Source: an uncultured Erythrobacteraceae bacterium
GTDB taxonomy: Bacteria; Pseudomonadota; Alphaproteobacteria; Sphingomonadales; Sphingomonadaceae
Length of the DNA stretch: 15,980 nt
Direction: 5' to 3'
Assembly (NCBI GenBank): GCA_950071875.1
Contig: CATMNW010000022.1
Span: 1-15,980 of the forward strand
Shown here: one piece after another, positions 7,017 to 15,696 of the stretch
How positions within the stretch are numbered: position 1 is the first letter of the stretch
Layout of the letters: each line of letters opens with the position of its first letter
Made by a program: the position numbers and the translations under genes
Notes under the pieces: generated by a model
Databases searched by the model: none
The model's input: only the letters and a program-made list of their open reading frames with translations
Told to the model about the DNA's origin: nothing

Positions 7017-8293
7017 GCCCACAGTCCGCACTGCAGCCCGATGACAAGCAAGATTACGGGTTGGTAAGCGATACCCTGGAAAAGCGAGCCCACGATGGCG
7101 ATCACCTGAGTCATCTGCAATGCACTGGCGAGCGGTGCCTGCCAGCTGACCCCTTCGCGTTCACGCCACCTTCGACGCAGCTTTTCCATCTGCCACAGCC
7201 CGCTGGCATGCAGCCACAGCCACAGGAACAGACCCGGCCAGCCCTGTTCACCCAGAACTTCGAAAATGGAAGAATGAAACGCGCGCGCCTCGTCGACAAC
7301 GTCCTTATATTCGATGGTGGTCGTGCTGCCGTCCTCCTGAACTTCTGGCAGCCGGTATTCGAATTTGTTGCCACGATAGGAATCGAAGCCGCCACCCAGC
7401 GGGTTTTCCAGCGAGTAATCGTAGGTCCATTGCCAAACCGCAATGCGCGTCGATGCGGACTGGTCCTGTTCGTGACCGGCGATGAGCCCCATGCGTTCAT
7501 AGTAGCTCGTCGGCAGGAAGGGGGCCGCCAGGAGTGCCAGGGCTATGCCTCCGATGATGAAGCTCATCCGTCGTTTCACATCCCGCAGCAACATCAGCGC
7601 CAGCACCCCAATACAGACGAGTCCGGTTCGTGCTTCGGTTCCGACCGGGATGAGAAGGCAAGCGAAGATGAACGCCCATCCGAAGGTCTTCACGCGCCAG
7701 TCGGGCGGAAAGATCCGGCCATGGTTCATGAACCACCAGATGATCGGGATCAGGCCGATCGCGACGGTCGCCAGCGTCGAGCTTTCGTAGATATTGGAAT
7801 TGTCATTCACGAAGAAATAAAGGCTGCCATAGCCGCCACCGCCGAGTGCGGTTTTCAGTCCGGACGAGATGATGATCGCACCGGCGGTCAGCGCCACGAC
7901 CAGCAGGGCAAGTTCGAGACGCAGACGCGTGACCAGTGTCAGGGGGAGGAAAATCGCGAATACCAATGCTCGCCAGACCCATTCCCACTTCAGCGCCGCA
8001 TCTGCAGGAAAATCGGCCCATTGTAGGGTCAGGAAGCACCAGCCGAGAAAGGCAATCATTATCCCTTGCCGCAAGGTGAAGCGAACCTGGGATTTGGCAT
8101 CGGCTATCACCCAACCTGCGAAGGCAAGCACGAATGCGATCAGGGAAATTGGCAGAAGCGGGGTAAGCGCCCAGCCGATCTTCTGGGGGGCAAGGATATC
8201 GATATAGATATAGGCGATCACCCAGACGAACGGCCTTCTGATACCGAGCGCGAACAGCGCCAGAACAAACAGGAACAGCGCCGCGTCAAGCAT
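6887..8293 (-). CDS. Exosortase A-associated O-glycosylation ligase-like protein (Wzy/WaaL type)
   Basis: This 468-residue polytopic inner-membrane protein has roughly ten hydrophobic segments and a large periplasmic loop (about 262-350). It fits the O-antigen ligase/polymerase superfamily, and specifically the group annotated as putative O-glycosylation ligase of the exosortase A system. The motifs I recognise are NIYESSTLA (167-175), GTEARTG (218-224), AGHEQDQSASTRIAVW (272-287) and ENPLGGGFDSYRGN (296-309). Proteins of this superfamily join or polymerise undecaprenyl-linked glycans in the periplasm; the exact reaction for this subgroup is not established. The ATG at 8293 overlaps the stop of the small upstream gene by eight bases, so translation is probably coupled. 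The last helix ends near 428, and the remaining 40 or so residues are a basic low-complexity tail encoded entirely within the region antisense to the sulfatase-like gene. It is therefore probably a 3' extension rather than a functional part. Confidence 0.88.
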   Translation of the reverse strand: MLDAALFLFVLALFALGIRRPFVWVIAYIYIDILAPQKIGWALTPLLPISLIAFVLAFAGWVIADAKSQVRFTLRQGIMIAFLGWCFLTLQWADFPADAALKWEWVWRALVFAIFLPLTLVTRLRLELALLVVALTAGAIIISSGLKTALGGGGYGSLYFFVNDNSNIYESSTLATVAIGLIPIIWWFMNHGRIFPPDWRVKTFGWAFIFACLLIPVGTEARTGLVCIGVLALMLLRDVKRRMSFIIGGIALALLAAPFLPTSYYERMGLIAGHEQDQSASTRIAVWQWTYDYSLENPLGGGFDSYRGNKFEYRLPEVQEDGSTTTIEYKDVVDEARAFHSSIFEVLGEQGWPGLFLWLWLHASGLWQMEKLRRRWREREGVSWQAPLASALQMTQVIAIVGSLFQGIAYQPVILLVIGLQCGLWAYLKRCEEASDAARSRRRASQRSEPQRATNALNAASSGPPSDR

Positions 8294-8468
8294 CGCTTGC
8301 GCGCCCTTGTTTGCGGCTCATACGCCGCGCCTTGCGCGTCAGTGGCTTGTCCTGTTTGCGTTCGGAACCGGGGGGATCTTCGCGATCCAGTTCGTCGCGC
8401 ATCAGCACGCGCAGAACCGCGATCAGGATCAGCGCATGGGTCAGCGCCAGGGCAAAATAGTCGATCAC
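8286..8468 (-). CDS. Small single-helix membrane protein, coupled to the ligase
   Basis: A 60-residue protein starts at GTG 8468, with GGAG about eleven bases upstream, and stops with TGA at 8286-8288. Residues 1-23 form one hydrophobic helix (VIDYFALALTHALILIAVLRVL) and the rest is a charged, strongly basic tail (RKARRMSRKQ). The arrangement suggests an inner-membrane helix with a cytoplasmic tail. Its stop overlaps the ligase start in the eight-base block ATGCTTGA, strong evidence that it is translated and coupled to the ligase. I recognise no named family. The frame stays open upstream to 8675, but that part is antisense to the glycosyltransferase and contains no better start. The role is unknown; assisting or stabilising the ligase is an inference from coupling alone. 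Confidence 0.72.
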   Translation of the reverse strand: MIDYFALALTHALILIAVLRVLMRDELDREDPPGSERKQDKPLTRKARRMSRKQGRASDA

Positions 8469-8548
8469 GAGTGCAGGGTCTCCGTGGCTCGCCCTAATGC
8501 AACGCGGTTGACGCGCCGTTAAGCGTAATGTGTCACAGCATTTCGATA

Positions 8549-9766
8549 ATGACACGCGTGCTTCATGTCCTCGACCATTCGCTGCCGCTCCATTCCGGCT
8601 ACACTTTCCGCACGCGCGCGATCCTGAAAAGTCTTCAGGGCGCTGGGTTCGAGGTGGAGGGCATAACCGGCGCAAGGCACTCGGCAGACAGTCCGCCTGT
8701 CGAGGAGGTAGAAGGCCTCATATTCCATCGCGTGCCCGGCCCTGTTCCTGGATTGCCGCTCCTTCGCGAATGGCGAGAAATCGAAGCGCTGCGCGACGGG
8801 ATCGAGCGCGTTTCTGCACAGTTTCGTCCCGATATTATCCATGCTCATTCTCCTGCGCTGTGCGGTATGGCGGCACTGCGCGCCTCCCGGCGCCTGAACC
8901 TGCCCTTCGTCTATGAAATCCGTGCTTTCTGGGAAGATGCGGCGGTTGGCAACAAGACCGGACGCGACGGTTCGCTCAAATATCGTCTGACACGCGCCCT
9001 CGAAAATCGCGTCGTGCGCGGTGCGGATGCCGTGTTCACAATATGCGAAGGCCTGCGCAGCGATCTTGTCGCGCGGGGCCACGAAGCGTCTAAGATCGGA
9101 GTTTCGCCGAACGGGGTAGATCTCTCCCTCTTTGGGAAACCATCCGCTCGCGACGAGAGGCTTGCGATCGAACTGGGCCTTGCTGATGGCCCGGTGATTG
9201 GCTTCGTCGGCAGCTTTTACGACTACGAAGGGCTGGACGATCTGGTCGCCGCCATTCCGAAACTTCGCGAGCGGCATCCCACGGTTAAGCTGTTGCTGGT
9301 TGGCGGTGGGCCCATGGATGGGGACTTGCGCGCACAGGCCGCAGCTTCGCTTGCGAGCGATGCTATCGTTTTCGCAGGTCGTGTCCCGCATTCAGAGGTG
9401 GAACGGTATTATTCGATTATCGACGTGCTGGCCTATCCGAGGAAGAGATCGCGCCTTACCGACCTCGTCACACCGCTCAAACCGCTGGAAGCCATGGCGC
9501 AGAACCGGCTGGTCGCTGCCAGCGATGTCGGTGGGCATCGCGAATTGATCGATGACGGCGCGACCGGCCTTCTGTTCCCGCCGGACGATCCGGATGGCCT
9601 CGCCGCTTCTCTGTCGACACTGATCGACGAGAAATATCGCTGGCCCGCAATCGTAAACGCCGCCGGGCAGAATGTCGCTCAGAAGCATGATTGGGCACGG
9701 AACATTGAACGTTATCGGGCCGTTTACCAAAATCTGCTAGATGGTGGGCCATCCGCGGTCGAATGA
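8549..9766 (+). CDS. Exosortase A-associated glycosyltransferase, GT4 family
   Basis: This 405-residue glycosyltransferase has a GT-B fold. The N-terminus MTRVLHVLDHSLPLHSGYTFRTRAIL is the signature of the group named for association with PEP-CTERM/exosortase A systems (Daro_2409 type). The acceptor-side domain occupies about 1-190 (IIHAHSPALCG, VYEIRAFWED). The donor-side domain follows with GFVGSFYDYEGLDDL and the nucleotide-sugar motif PLKPLEAMAQ (Glu314), then SDVGGHRELIDDG. It should act at the cytoplasmic face of the inner membrane, adding a sugar to a lipid-linked glycan; the sugar is unknown. I preferred ATG 8549 over ATG 8528 because family members begin at this point; neither has a good ribosome site. 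It diverges from the small membrane protein and ligase genes across 80 bases, so the pair may share a control region. Confidence 0.92.
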   Translation: MTRVLHVLDHSLPLHSGYTFRTRAILKSLQGAGFEVEGITGARHSADSPPVEEVEGLIFHRVPGPVPGLPLLREWREIEALRDGIERVSAQFRPDIIHAHSPALCGMAALRASRRLNLPFVYEIRAFWEDAAVGNKTGRDGSLKYRLTRALENRVVRGADAVFTICEGLRSDLVARGHEASKIGVSPNGVDLSLFGKPSARDERLAIELGLADGPVIGFVGSFYDYEGLDDLVAAIPKLRERHPTVKLLLVGGGPMDGDLRAQAAASLASDAIVFAGRVPHSEVERYYSIIDVLAYPRKRSRLTDLVTPLKPLEAMAQNRLVAASDVGGHRELIDDGATGLLFPPDDPDGLAASLSTLIDEKYRWPAIVNAAGQNVAQKHDWARNIERYRAVYQNLLDGGPSAVE

Positions 9767-9797
9767 GCCCGAAAACCGAAGAGTGTGCAACGATCCG

Positions 9798-10808
9798 ATG
9801 ACTGATGCTGTGCAAACCTCGCCAATCGTCGGCCACCCTGCCTTCAAATGGGCTGTGGGGGCGTGGTTTGCCTTGCTGATGGGGCTGGGCCTGTTCGTAA
9901 TGCCGCCACAGGTTCACGAACTTCTAGGTGACCGTATAGGCTTGCCCGATGCACTTGCGGGTAACGCCCTTCGTGCAGCGCTTTCAGGGTTGGCCGCTCT
10001 GCTCGGTTTACTGCTGGGTCTTGCTCTCGCATGGCGCGTGGCAGCATCCAAAGAAGCCGTGGCAGATGCCGAACCGGACGAAATCGACGAAGATGTCGGC
10101 GATATCTGGTTGCATGACCACACTGATGACAAGCGCGTTGCGAACGAGCAAGATTTGCCGCGCCGTATTTTCAATCCGCGCGAAGACATGGCGGAAGAAG
10201 GCATCCTGTCAGAGAATTCAACAGACGATGATTTTGCTCCATCCGCCCTCAAGGACGTATCGGACACCAAAAGCACTCCGGTCGAAAACCGGCGAGATGA
10301 ACAGGACGAAAATCCACTCGACGAGGAACCGGCATATTCATCCGAGACGGCGCCAGCTCTCACCTCAGAGCCGGTGAACGCCGAAACGGATATAGTGAAT
10401 GTCGAAACTGAAGAAGGCGATGAAGAGACCTGTGAGGAATACGTCGACCTCAAGGCGGAAACGACCTCATCCTGGGACGGAGTCAATTCCTTCGTTGCTG
10501 CAGATCACGCCGAGGTTCGCGACAAACCTTTCAACGAGGAAAATGCTGCGGACCCCTCCTCTGCGCCACAGCGTGTAGCCCCGGAAGACATGTCGCTCGA
10601 TGCACTGACTGCGAGGTTGAGTCGCGCGCTGGAAACCTTCAAGAACCGGTCCGCGCCGAGAGAAGAAGACGATGCGGTCATCGCGTTTCTGCGACGCGAG
10701 GCCCGGCAAGATGCTGTCGATACCACCTTCCGTGAACCGGGCACCGATCCCCAGACCGAGCTGCGCAGCGCGCTCGAGAAGCTCAACAGTTTGGGCAATC
10801 AAAAGTAG
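9798..10808 (+). CDS. Hypothetical membrane-anchored protein with long acidic linker
   Basis: I do not recognise a named family for this 336-residue protein. Two hydrophobic helices (about 17-36 and 58-81) are followed by a long polar region, about 86-260, very rich in Asp and Glu and poor in hydrophobic residues, which is probably disordered and cytoplasmic. A more ordered C-terminal part (263-333) contains two predicted helices: MSLDALTARLSRALETFKNR, and DDAVIAFLRREAR followed by TELRSALEKLNSL. This looks like a tethered adaptor, with a membrane anchor, a flexible spacer and a small helical interaction domain, but that is inference. ATG 9798 lies 31 bases after the glycosyltransferase stop; an in-frame ATG at 9741 would overlap that gene by 26 bases. 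I prefer 9798 although its ribosome site is weak. The gene is probably co-transcribed with the glycosyltransferase and is followed by 220 non-coding bases before gltB. Confidence 0.75.
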   Translation: MTDAVQTSPIVGHPAFKWAVGAWFALLMGLGLFVMPPQVHELLGDRIGLPDALAGNALRAALSGLAALLGLLLGLALAWRVAASKEAVADAEPDEIDEDVGDIWLHDHTDDKRVANEQDLPRRIFNPREDMAEEGILSENSTDDDFAPSALKDVSDTKSTPVENRRDEQDENPLDEEPAYSSETAPALTSEPVNAETDIVNVETEEGDEETCEEYVDLKAETTSSWDGVNSFVAADHAEVRDKPFNEENAADPSSAPQRVAPEDMSLDALTARLSRALETFKNRSAPREEDDAVIAFLRREARQDAVDTTFREPGTDPQTELRSALEKLNSLGNQK

Positions 10809-10815
10809 ACAGGCG

Positions 10816-10856
10816 GATTCCTTTACGGAATCGCGCAGGTAAGCGTAATTCTACGC
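10816..10856. terminator. Two small hairpins between the acidic-protein gene and gltB
   Basis: GATTCC-TTTAC-GGAATC (10816-10832) and GCGTA-ATTC-TACGC (10843-10856) form two short stems starting seven bases after the stop codon of the upstream gene. A T-containing stretch (AAATTTTGC) follows near 10864. The stems are short and there is no solid T-run, so an intrinsic terminator is possible but weak. The rest of the gap to 11028 presumably holds the gltB promoter and leader. TTGCAA at 10887 with CAATAC at 10910 (17-base spacing) is the best sigma-70-like pair I can see, and it is poor. Confidence 0.3.
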
Positions 10857-11028
10857 GCGCCTGAAATTTTGCTTCGCTTCTCGCAGTTGCAAAAAACCTA
10901 TCGTGTCGGCAATACGGTCTCTCGCGCAATTTTGCAGGTGCCACATGTGGTGCCGCTTTACCGAGTTCTCGAACGCCTCAGGCTTCAGCCAAGGCGGGTC
11001 CGAGGGCACGAAGGAGGACGCTTCGCCG

Positions 11029-14000
11029 ATGGGACGCACGACGCCCGTTAACGCCCCCCAGGCCGCCGTGGGCCTTTACGACCCGCGCAACGAACATGAT
11101 GCCTGTGGTGTCGGCATGGTCGCGCACATCAAAGGTGCCAAGAGCCACGCCATCGTGACCCAGGCGCTGGAGATACTTGCAAATCTCGACCATCGCGGCG
11201 CGGTCGGTGCCGATCCGCTGCTGGGCGACGGCGCAGGCATTTTGCTTCAGGTCCCCGATCCGCTGTTCCGCAAATGGGCAGCCAACGAGGGTTGCGACCT
11301 CCCCCAATCTGGCGATTACGCAGTCGCCATGTGCTTCCTGCCACAGCAGGATGAAGCGCGCGCATTCGTGGAAAAGCAGCTCGAACGTTTCGCCGAGAAA
11401 GAAGGCCAGCAGGTGATCGGCTGGCGCGATGTGCCGGTTACGCTGGATGGTCTCGGCAAGGCCGTCGTCGATTCCATGCCGGTTATCCGGCAATGCGTGA
11501 TCGCCCGCGGTACAAACTGTCTCGATACCGACGCTTTCGAACGGAAGCTTGTCGTCATCCGCAAACAGACGCTCAACCCGCTTTCTGCGCTGGAGAAAAA
11601 GTACGGGATTGCAGGCCTTTCGACTGCGTACATTCCCAGCTTTTCGAGCCGGACGGTTGTCTACAAGGGGTTGTTGCTCGCCAATCAGGTCGGCACATTT
11701 TACGATGACCTGCGCGATCCCGATTGTGTTTCCGCTCTCGGCCTCGTCCATCAGCGCTTCAGCACCAATACCTTCCCCAGTTGGCGGCTCGCCCATCCCT
11801 ATCGCTTCATGGCGCACAATGGCGAGATCAATACCGTTCGCGGCAATGTGAACTGGATGGAAGCGAGACGTCGAACGATGGAAAGCGATCTGCTAGGCGC
11901 GGACCTCGACAAGATGTGGCCACTGATTCCGCATGGCCAGTCCGATACCGCCTGTCTCGATAACGCTCTCGAGTTGCTGCTCACCGGCGGATATTCCCTC
12001 GCTCACTCGATGATGATGCTCATGCCGGAAGCGTGGGCGAAAGACCCCCTGATCGATCCGGCACGGCGCGCGTTCTATGAATATCACGCTGCGCTGATGG
12101 AGCCGTGGGACGGACCTGCCGCCGTTTGCTTTACCGACGGTCGCCAGATCGGGGCCTGCCTTGATCGCAATGGCCTCCGCCCGGCGCGCTGGTGCACCAC
12201 GAAGGACGATCTCGTCGTACTCGCTTCGGAAAGCGGCGTGTTACCGTTCGCTGACGAGGACATCACTCGCAAATGGCGCTTGCAGCCCGGCCGTATGCTG
12301 CTGATCGATCTCGAAGAAGGGCGCATTGTCGAAGACGAAGAGCTGAAGGCCGACCTCGCCGCAGCCGAGCCTTACGAAGCATGGCTTGAAAAGGCGCAGT
12401 ACAAGCTTGCCGACCTCGACCATATCGAACCGGATCTTTCTGCCACGCCCGAGCCGACCACGAGCCTGCTCGAACGCCAGCAATCGTTCGGCTACACCCA
12501 AGAAGACATCTCCCGCTTCCTGGAACCGATGGCGCGCGCAGGTGAAGATCCGATCGGATCGATGGGTACCGATACCCCCATCGCCGTTTTGAGCGATCGC
12601 AGCCGCCTGCTCTACGATTATTTCAAGCAGAACTTCGCGCAGGTCACCAATCCGCCGATCGACCCTATCCGCGAAGAGCTTGTGATGAGCCTGCTCTCGA
12701 TGATCGGACCGCGTCCGAATTTGCTGGGGCGCGACGGCGGTACGCACAAGCGACTGGAGGTGTCGCAGCCGATCCTTACCAATGAGGATCTTGCCAAGAT
12801 CCGTTCGGTAGAAGTTGCGCTGGACGGCGCCTTTCGCACCGCGACGATCGACATTACCTGGGACGCCAGCACCGGGGCCGACGGCCTTGCCATGGCCCTG
12901 AAAGAGATGTGCTGGGCGGCGACCGAAGCCGTTCTGGGCGATGCCAATATCCTGATCCTGTCCGATCGCAATCAGGGCCCGGATCGCATCCCCATGCCGG
13001 CCTTGCTGGCGACCAGCGCCGTGCATCACCAGCTGGTACGACAGGGTCTGCGCATGCAAACCGGTCTTGTCATAGAGACAGGCGAAGCGCGCGAGGTGCA
13101 TCATTTCTGTGCGCTGGCGGGCTACGGGGCGGAAGGTATCAACCCGTATGTCGCGCTGGAGACCATAGAAAACCTGCGCGCAAATCGATTCCCCGACCTC
13201 GACGCAGGCAATGTGGCGAAAAACTACGTCAAGGCGATCGGCAAAGGCATTCTGAAGGTCATGTCCAAGATGGGCATTTCGACCTACCAATCCTATTGCG
13301 GGGCGCAAATCTTCGATGCGGTCGGCCTGAATTCCGAATTCATCGATGCCTATTTCGTCGGCACCGCCACGACCATCGAAGGCATCGGCCTGAAGGAAGT
13401 GGCAGAAGAAGCTGTGCTGCGCCATGCACAGGCCTATGGCGACAACCCGCTTTACAAGGGCATGCTGGATGTCGGCGGTATCTATCAATACCGCCTGCGC
13501 GGAGAAGCGCATGCCTGGACCCCACAATCGGTTGCGCAGCTACAGCACGCGGTCCGCGGCAACGATCCCAAGAACTACGCTGATTTTGCTGCCTCGATCA
13601 ATGAACAGTCGGAGCGTTTGCTGACCATTCGCGGTCTCATGGAATTGAGAAACGCCGACCAGCCGCTCGATATCGACGAAGTCGAACCGGCGGCGGAAAT
13701 CGTCAAGCGTTTCAGCACCGGTGCGATGAGCTTCGGCTCGATCAGTCACGAAGCCCATTCCACGCTCGCAATCGCCATGAACCGCCTTGGCGGGCGATCG
13801 AATACGGGTGAAGGAGGTGAAGAGCCGGAACGTTTCCGACCTCTCGACAATGGCGATTCGATGCGCAGCCGGATCAAGCAGGTCGCAAGCGGGCGCTTTG
13901 GCGTGACTGCCGAATATCTCGTCAATTCCGATGACATCCAGATTAAGATGGCGCAGGGCGCCAAGCCCGGCGAAGGCGGCCAATTGCCTGGCCATAAGGT

Positions 14001-15696
14001 AGACAAACGTATCGGCGCCGTGCGCCATGCAACCCCCGGCGTCGGTCTGATCTCACCTCCGCCGCATCACGATATCTATTCGATCGAAGACCTCGCGCAG
14101 CTGATCCACGATCTGAAGAACGTGCAGCCGGAGGCGCGCATTTCGGTGAAGCTGGTATCCGAAGTCGGCGTGGGTACGGTCGCCGCAGGCGTGTCCAAGT
14201 GCAAGGCGGACCACGTTACGATCTCGGGTTATGACGGTGGCACCGGCGCAAGCCCGCTGACCAGTCTTACCCATGCAGGTTCTCCGTGGGAAATCGGGCT
14301 TGCCGAAACGCAGCAAACGCTTCTCCTCAACGACTTGCGCAGCCGTATCGCGGTGCAGGTCGACGGCGGCCTGCGTACGGGGCGCGACGTCGCCATTGGC
14401 GCGCTTCTGGGCGCGGACGAATTCGGCTTCGCCACCGCCCCGTTGATCGCAGCGGGCTGCATCATGATGAGGAAATGCCATCTCAACACTTGTCCCGTAG
14501 GCGTCGCCACACAGGATCCGGTACTGAGAGCGCGGTTCGTCGGCACTCCCGAGCACGTGATCAACTATTTCTTCTTCGTCGCCGAAGAATTGCGCGCGAT
14601 CATGGCGCAGATGGGTTTCCGCACGGTCGAGGAAATGATCGGGCGGGTCGACAAGATCGACATGCGCCGGGTGGAACGCCACTGGAAAGCCCAGGGTGTG
14701 GACCTGAAACGCCTGCTGATCGAAGTGCCGCTGGCCGAAGGCAAAGAGTTGTTCCATACCGAAACGCAGGATCACGGCCTTGCCGCGGCCATGGATATCG
14801 AACTGATAGATGCCTGCAAACCGGCCATCGAAAGCGGGCAGGCGGTGCAGCTCACACGCACCATCCGCAACGTCAACCGGACCGTCGGCACCATGCTGTC
14901 GGGTCGCATCGCGGAGGCGCATGGCCACAGCGGTCTGGCCCCGGATACCATCAGGATCGACTTCACGGGTGTTGCCGGACAGAGCTTCGGAGCCTGGCTG
15001 GCCCACGGTGTCACGATCAGCCTGACCGGCGATGCGAACGATTACGTCGGCAAAGGTTTGTCAGGCGGGCGCATCATCGTGCGCCAGCCCGCCGAAGCAC
15101 CGCGCGAACCCGGCAACAACATCATTGTCGGCAATACGGTTCTGTATGGTGCTATTGCAGGCGAGGCTTATTTCCACGGCGTTGCAGGCGAACGTTTCGC
15201 CGTGCGGAATTCGGGTGCCGTCGCGGTTGTCGAGGGAACGGGCGATCACGGCTGCGAATACATGACCGGCGGTGTAGTTTGCGTACTCGGCCCGACCGGG
15301 CGCAATTTCGCTGCCGGCATGAGCGGCGGCATCGCATATGTCTATGATCCCGACGGCCAATTCGAAAAGCTCTGCAACCAGGCGCAGGTCGATATTCTCG
15401 ATGTCGCGCCCGGTGATAGTGACGGCGCTGAAAAAAGCTGGGGCAAGCCACAGCAGCGCGGCATAGCTGTAGATAATCCCGGAATGGGCGATCCGCTTTA
15501 CCATGACGCCGAAAGGATCAAGATATTGGTGGAGCGCCACCTGCTCCATACCGGTTCCGCCGAAGCGCAGGCGTTGCTGGATGACTGGGCCAACCAGCTG
15601 AAGAATTTCCGGAAGGTGATGCCGCGCGACTACGCCCGCGCATTGAAGGCACTCGAGGACGAACGCGAACAGGCGGCAATGGAGGCCGCAGAATAA
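11029..15696 (+). CDS. gltB: Glutamate synthase (NADPH), large subunit
   Basis: This 1555-residue protein is the alpha subunit of glutamate synthase. It makes two glutamates from glutamine and 2-oxoglutarate and works with GltD in cytoplasmic ammonium assimilation. The N-terminal class II amidotransferase domain begins at Cys26 (HDACGVGMV), so a 25-residue propeptide must be removed. The central domain covers roughly 480-780 and the FMN/2-oxoglutarate domain roughly 850-1220 (VSEVGVGTVAAGVSK, SGYDGGTGASP). The 3Fe-4S cysteines are Cys1144, Cys1150 and Cys1155 in GCIMMRKCHLNTCPVG. A GXGXG beta-helix domain follows at about 1290-1480. I chose ATG 11029 because AAGGAGG at 11011-11017 lies eleven bases upstream. 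The frame is open back to 10903, but that part has no family similarity. Length and motifs are normal and nothing appears broken. Its stop and the gltD start overlap by one base (TAATG). Confidence 0.98.
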   Translation: MGRTTPVNAPQAAVGLYDPRNEHDACGVGMVAHIKGAKSHAIVTQALEILANLDHRGAVGADPLLGDGAGILLQVPDPLFRKWAANEGCDLPQSGDYAVAMCFLPQQDEARAFVEKQLERFAEKEGQQVIGWRDVPVTLDGLGKAVVDSMPVIRQCVIARGTNCLDTDAFERKLVVIRKQTLNPLSALEKKYGIAGLSTAYIPSFSSRTVVYKGLLLANQVGTFYDDLRDPDCVSALGLVHQRFSTNTFPSWRLAHPYRFMAHNGEINTVRGNVNWMEARRRTMESDLLGADLDKMWPLIPHGQSDTACLDNALELLLTGGYSLAHSMMMLMPEAWAKDPLIDPARRAFYEYHAALMEPWDGPAAVCFTDGRQIGACLDRNGLRPARWCTTKDDLVVLASESGVLPFADEDITRKWRLQPGRMLLIDLEEGRIVEDEELKADLAAAEPYEAWLEKAQYKLADLDHIEPDLSATPEPTTSLLERQQSFGYTQEDISRFLEPMARAGEDPIGSMGTDTPIAVLSDRSRLLYDYFKQNFAQVTNPPIDPIREELVMSLLSMIGPRPNLLGRDGGTHKRLEVSQPILTNEDLAKIRSVEVALDGAFRTATIDITWDASTGADGLAMALKEMCWAATEAVLGDANILILSDRNQGPDRIPMPALLATSAVHHQLVRQGLRMQTGLVIETGEAREVHHFCALAGYGAEGINPYVALETIENLRANRFPDLDAGNVAKNYVKAIGKGILKVMSKMGISTYQSYCGAQIFDAVGLNSEFIDAYFVGTATTIEGIGLKEVAEEAVLRHAQAYGDNPLYKGMLDVGGIYQYRLRGEAHAWTPQSVAQLQHAVRGNDPKNYADFAASINEQSERLLTIRGLMELRNADQPLDIDEVEPAAEIVKRFSTGAMSFGSISHEAHSTLAIAMNRLGGRSNTGEGGEEPERFRPLDNGDSMRSRIKQVASGRFGVTAEYLVNSDDIQIKMAQGAKPGEGGQLPGHKVDKRIGAVRHATPGVGLISPPPHHDIYSIEDLAQLIHDLKNVQPEARISVKLVSEVGVGTVAAGVSKCKADHVTISGYDGGTGASPLTSLTHAGSPWEIGLAETQQTLLLNDLRSRIAVQVDGGLRTGRDVAIGALLGADEFGFATAPLIAAGCIMMRKCHLNTCPVGVATQDPVLRARFVGTPEHVINYFFFVAEELRAIMAQMGFRTVEEMIGRVDKIDMRRVERHWKAQGVDLKRLLIEVPLAEGKELFHTETQDHGLAAAMDIELIDACKPAIESGQAVQLTRTIRNVNRTVGTMLSGRIAEAHGHSGLAPDTIRIDFTGVAGQSFGAWLAHGVTISLTGDANDYVGKGLSGGRIIVRQPAEAPREPGNNIIVGNTVLYGAIAGEAYFHGVAGERFAVRNSGAVAVVEGTGDHGCEYMTGGVVCVLGPTGRNFAAGMSGGIAYVYDPDGQFEKLCNQAQVDILDVAPGDSDGAEKSWGKPQQRGIAVDNPGMGDPLYHDAERIKILVERHLLHTGSAEAQALLDDWANQLKNFRKVMPRDYARALKALEDEREQAAMEAAE

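Noticed and set aside
7061..8026. 321-residue open frame on the plus strand opposite the ligase
   Set aside because: Polar, Gln/Arg/His-rich shadow of a hydrophobic membrane protein gene; no recognisable domain.
8519..9391. 290-residue open frame on the minus strand opposite the glycosyltransferase
   Set aside because: The plus-strand gene has clear GT4 motifs; the antisense frame has none.
10941..10950. Palindrome CCACATGTGG in the gltB leader
   Set aside because: Ten bases only and not extended on either side; one such palindrome is expected by chance in a sequence of this size.
12241..13527. 428-residue open frame on the minus strand inside gltB, with others at 10978-11817 and 14053-15006
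   Set aside because: They are antisense shadows of gltB, which is intact and shows all its domain motifs. No ribosome site or family motif supports them.
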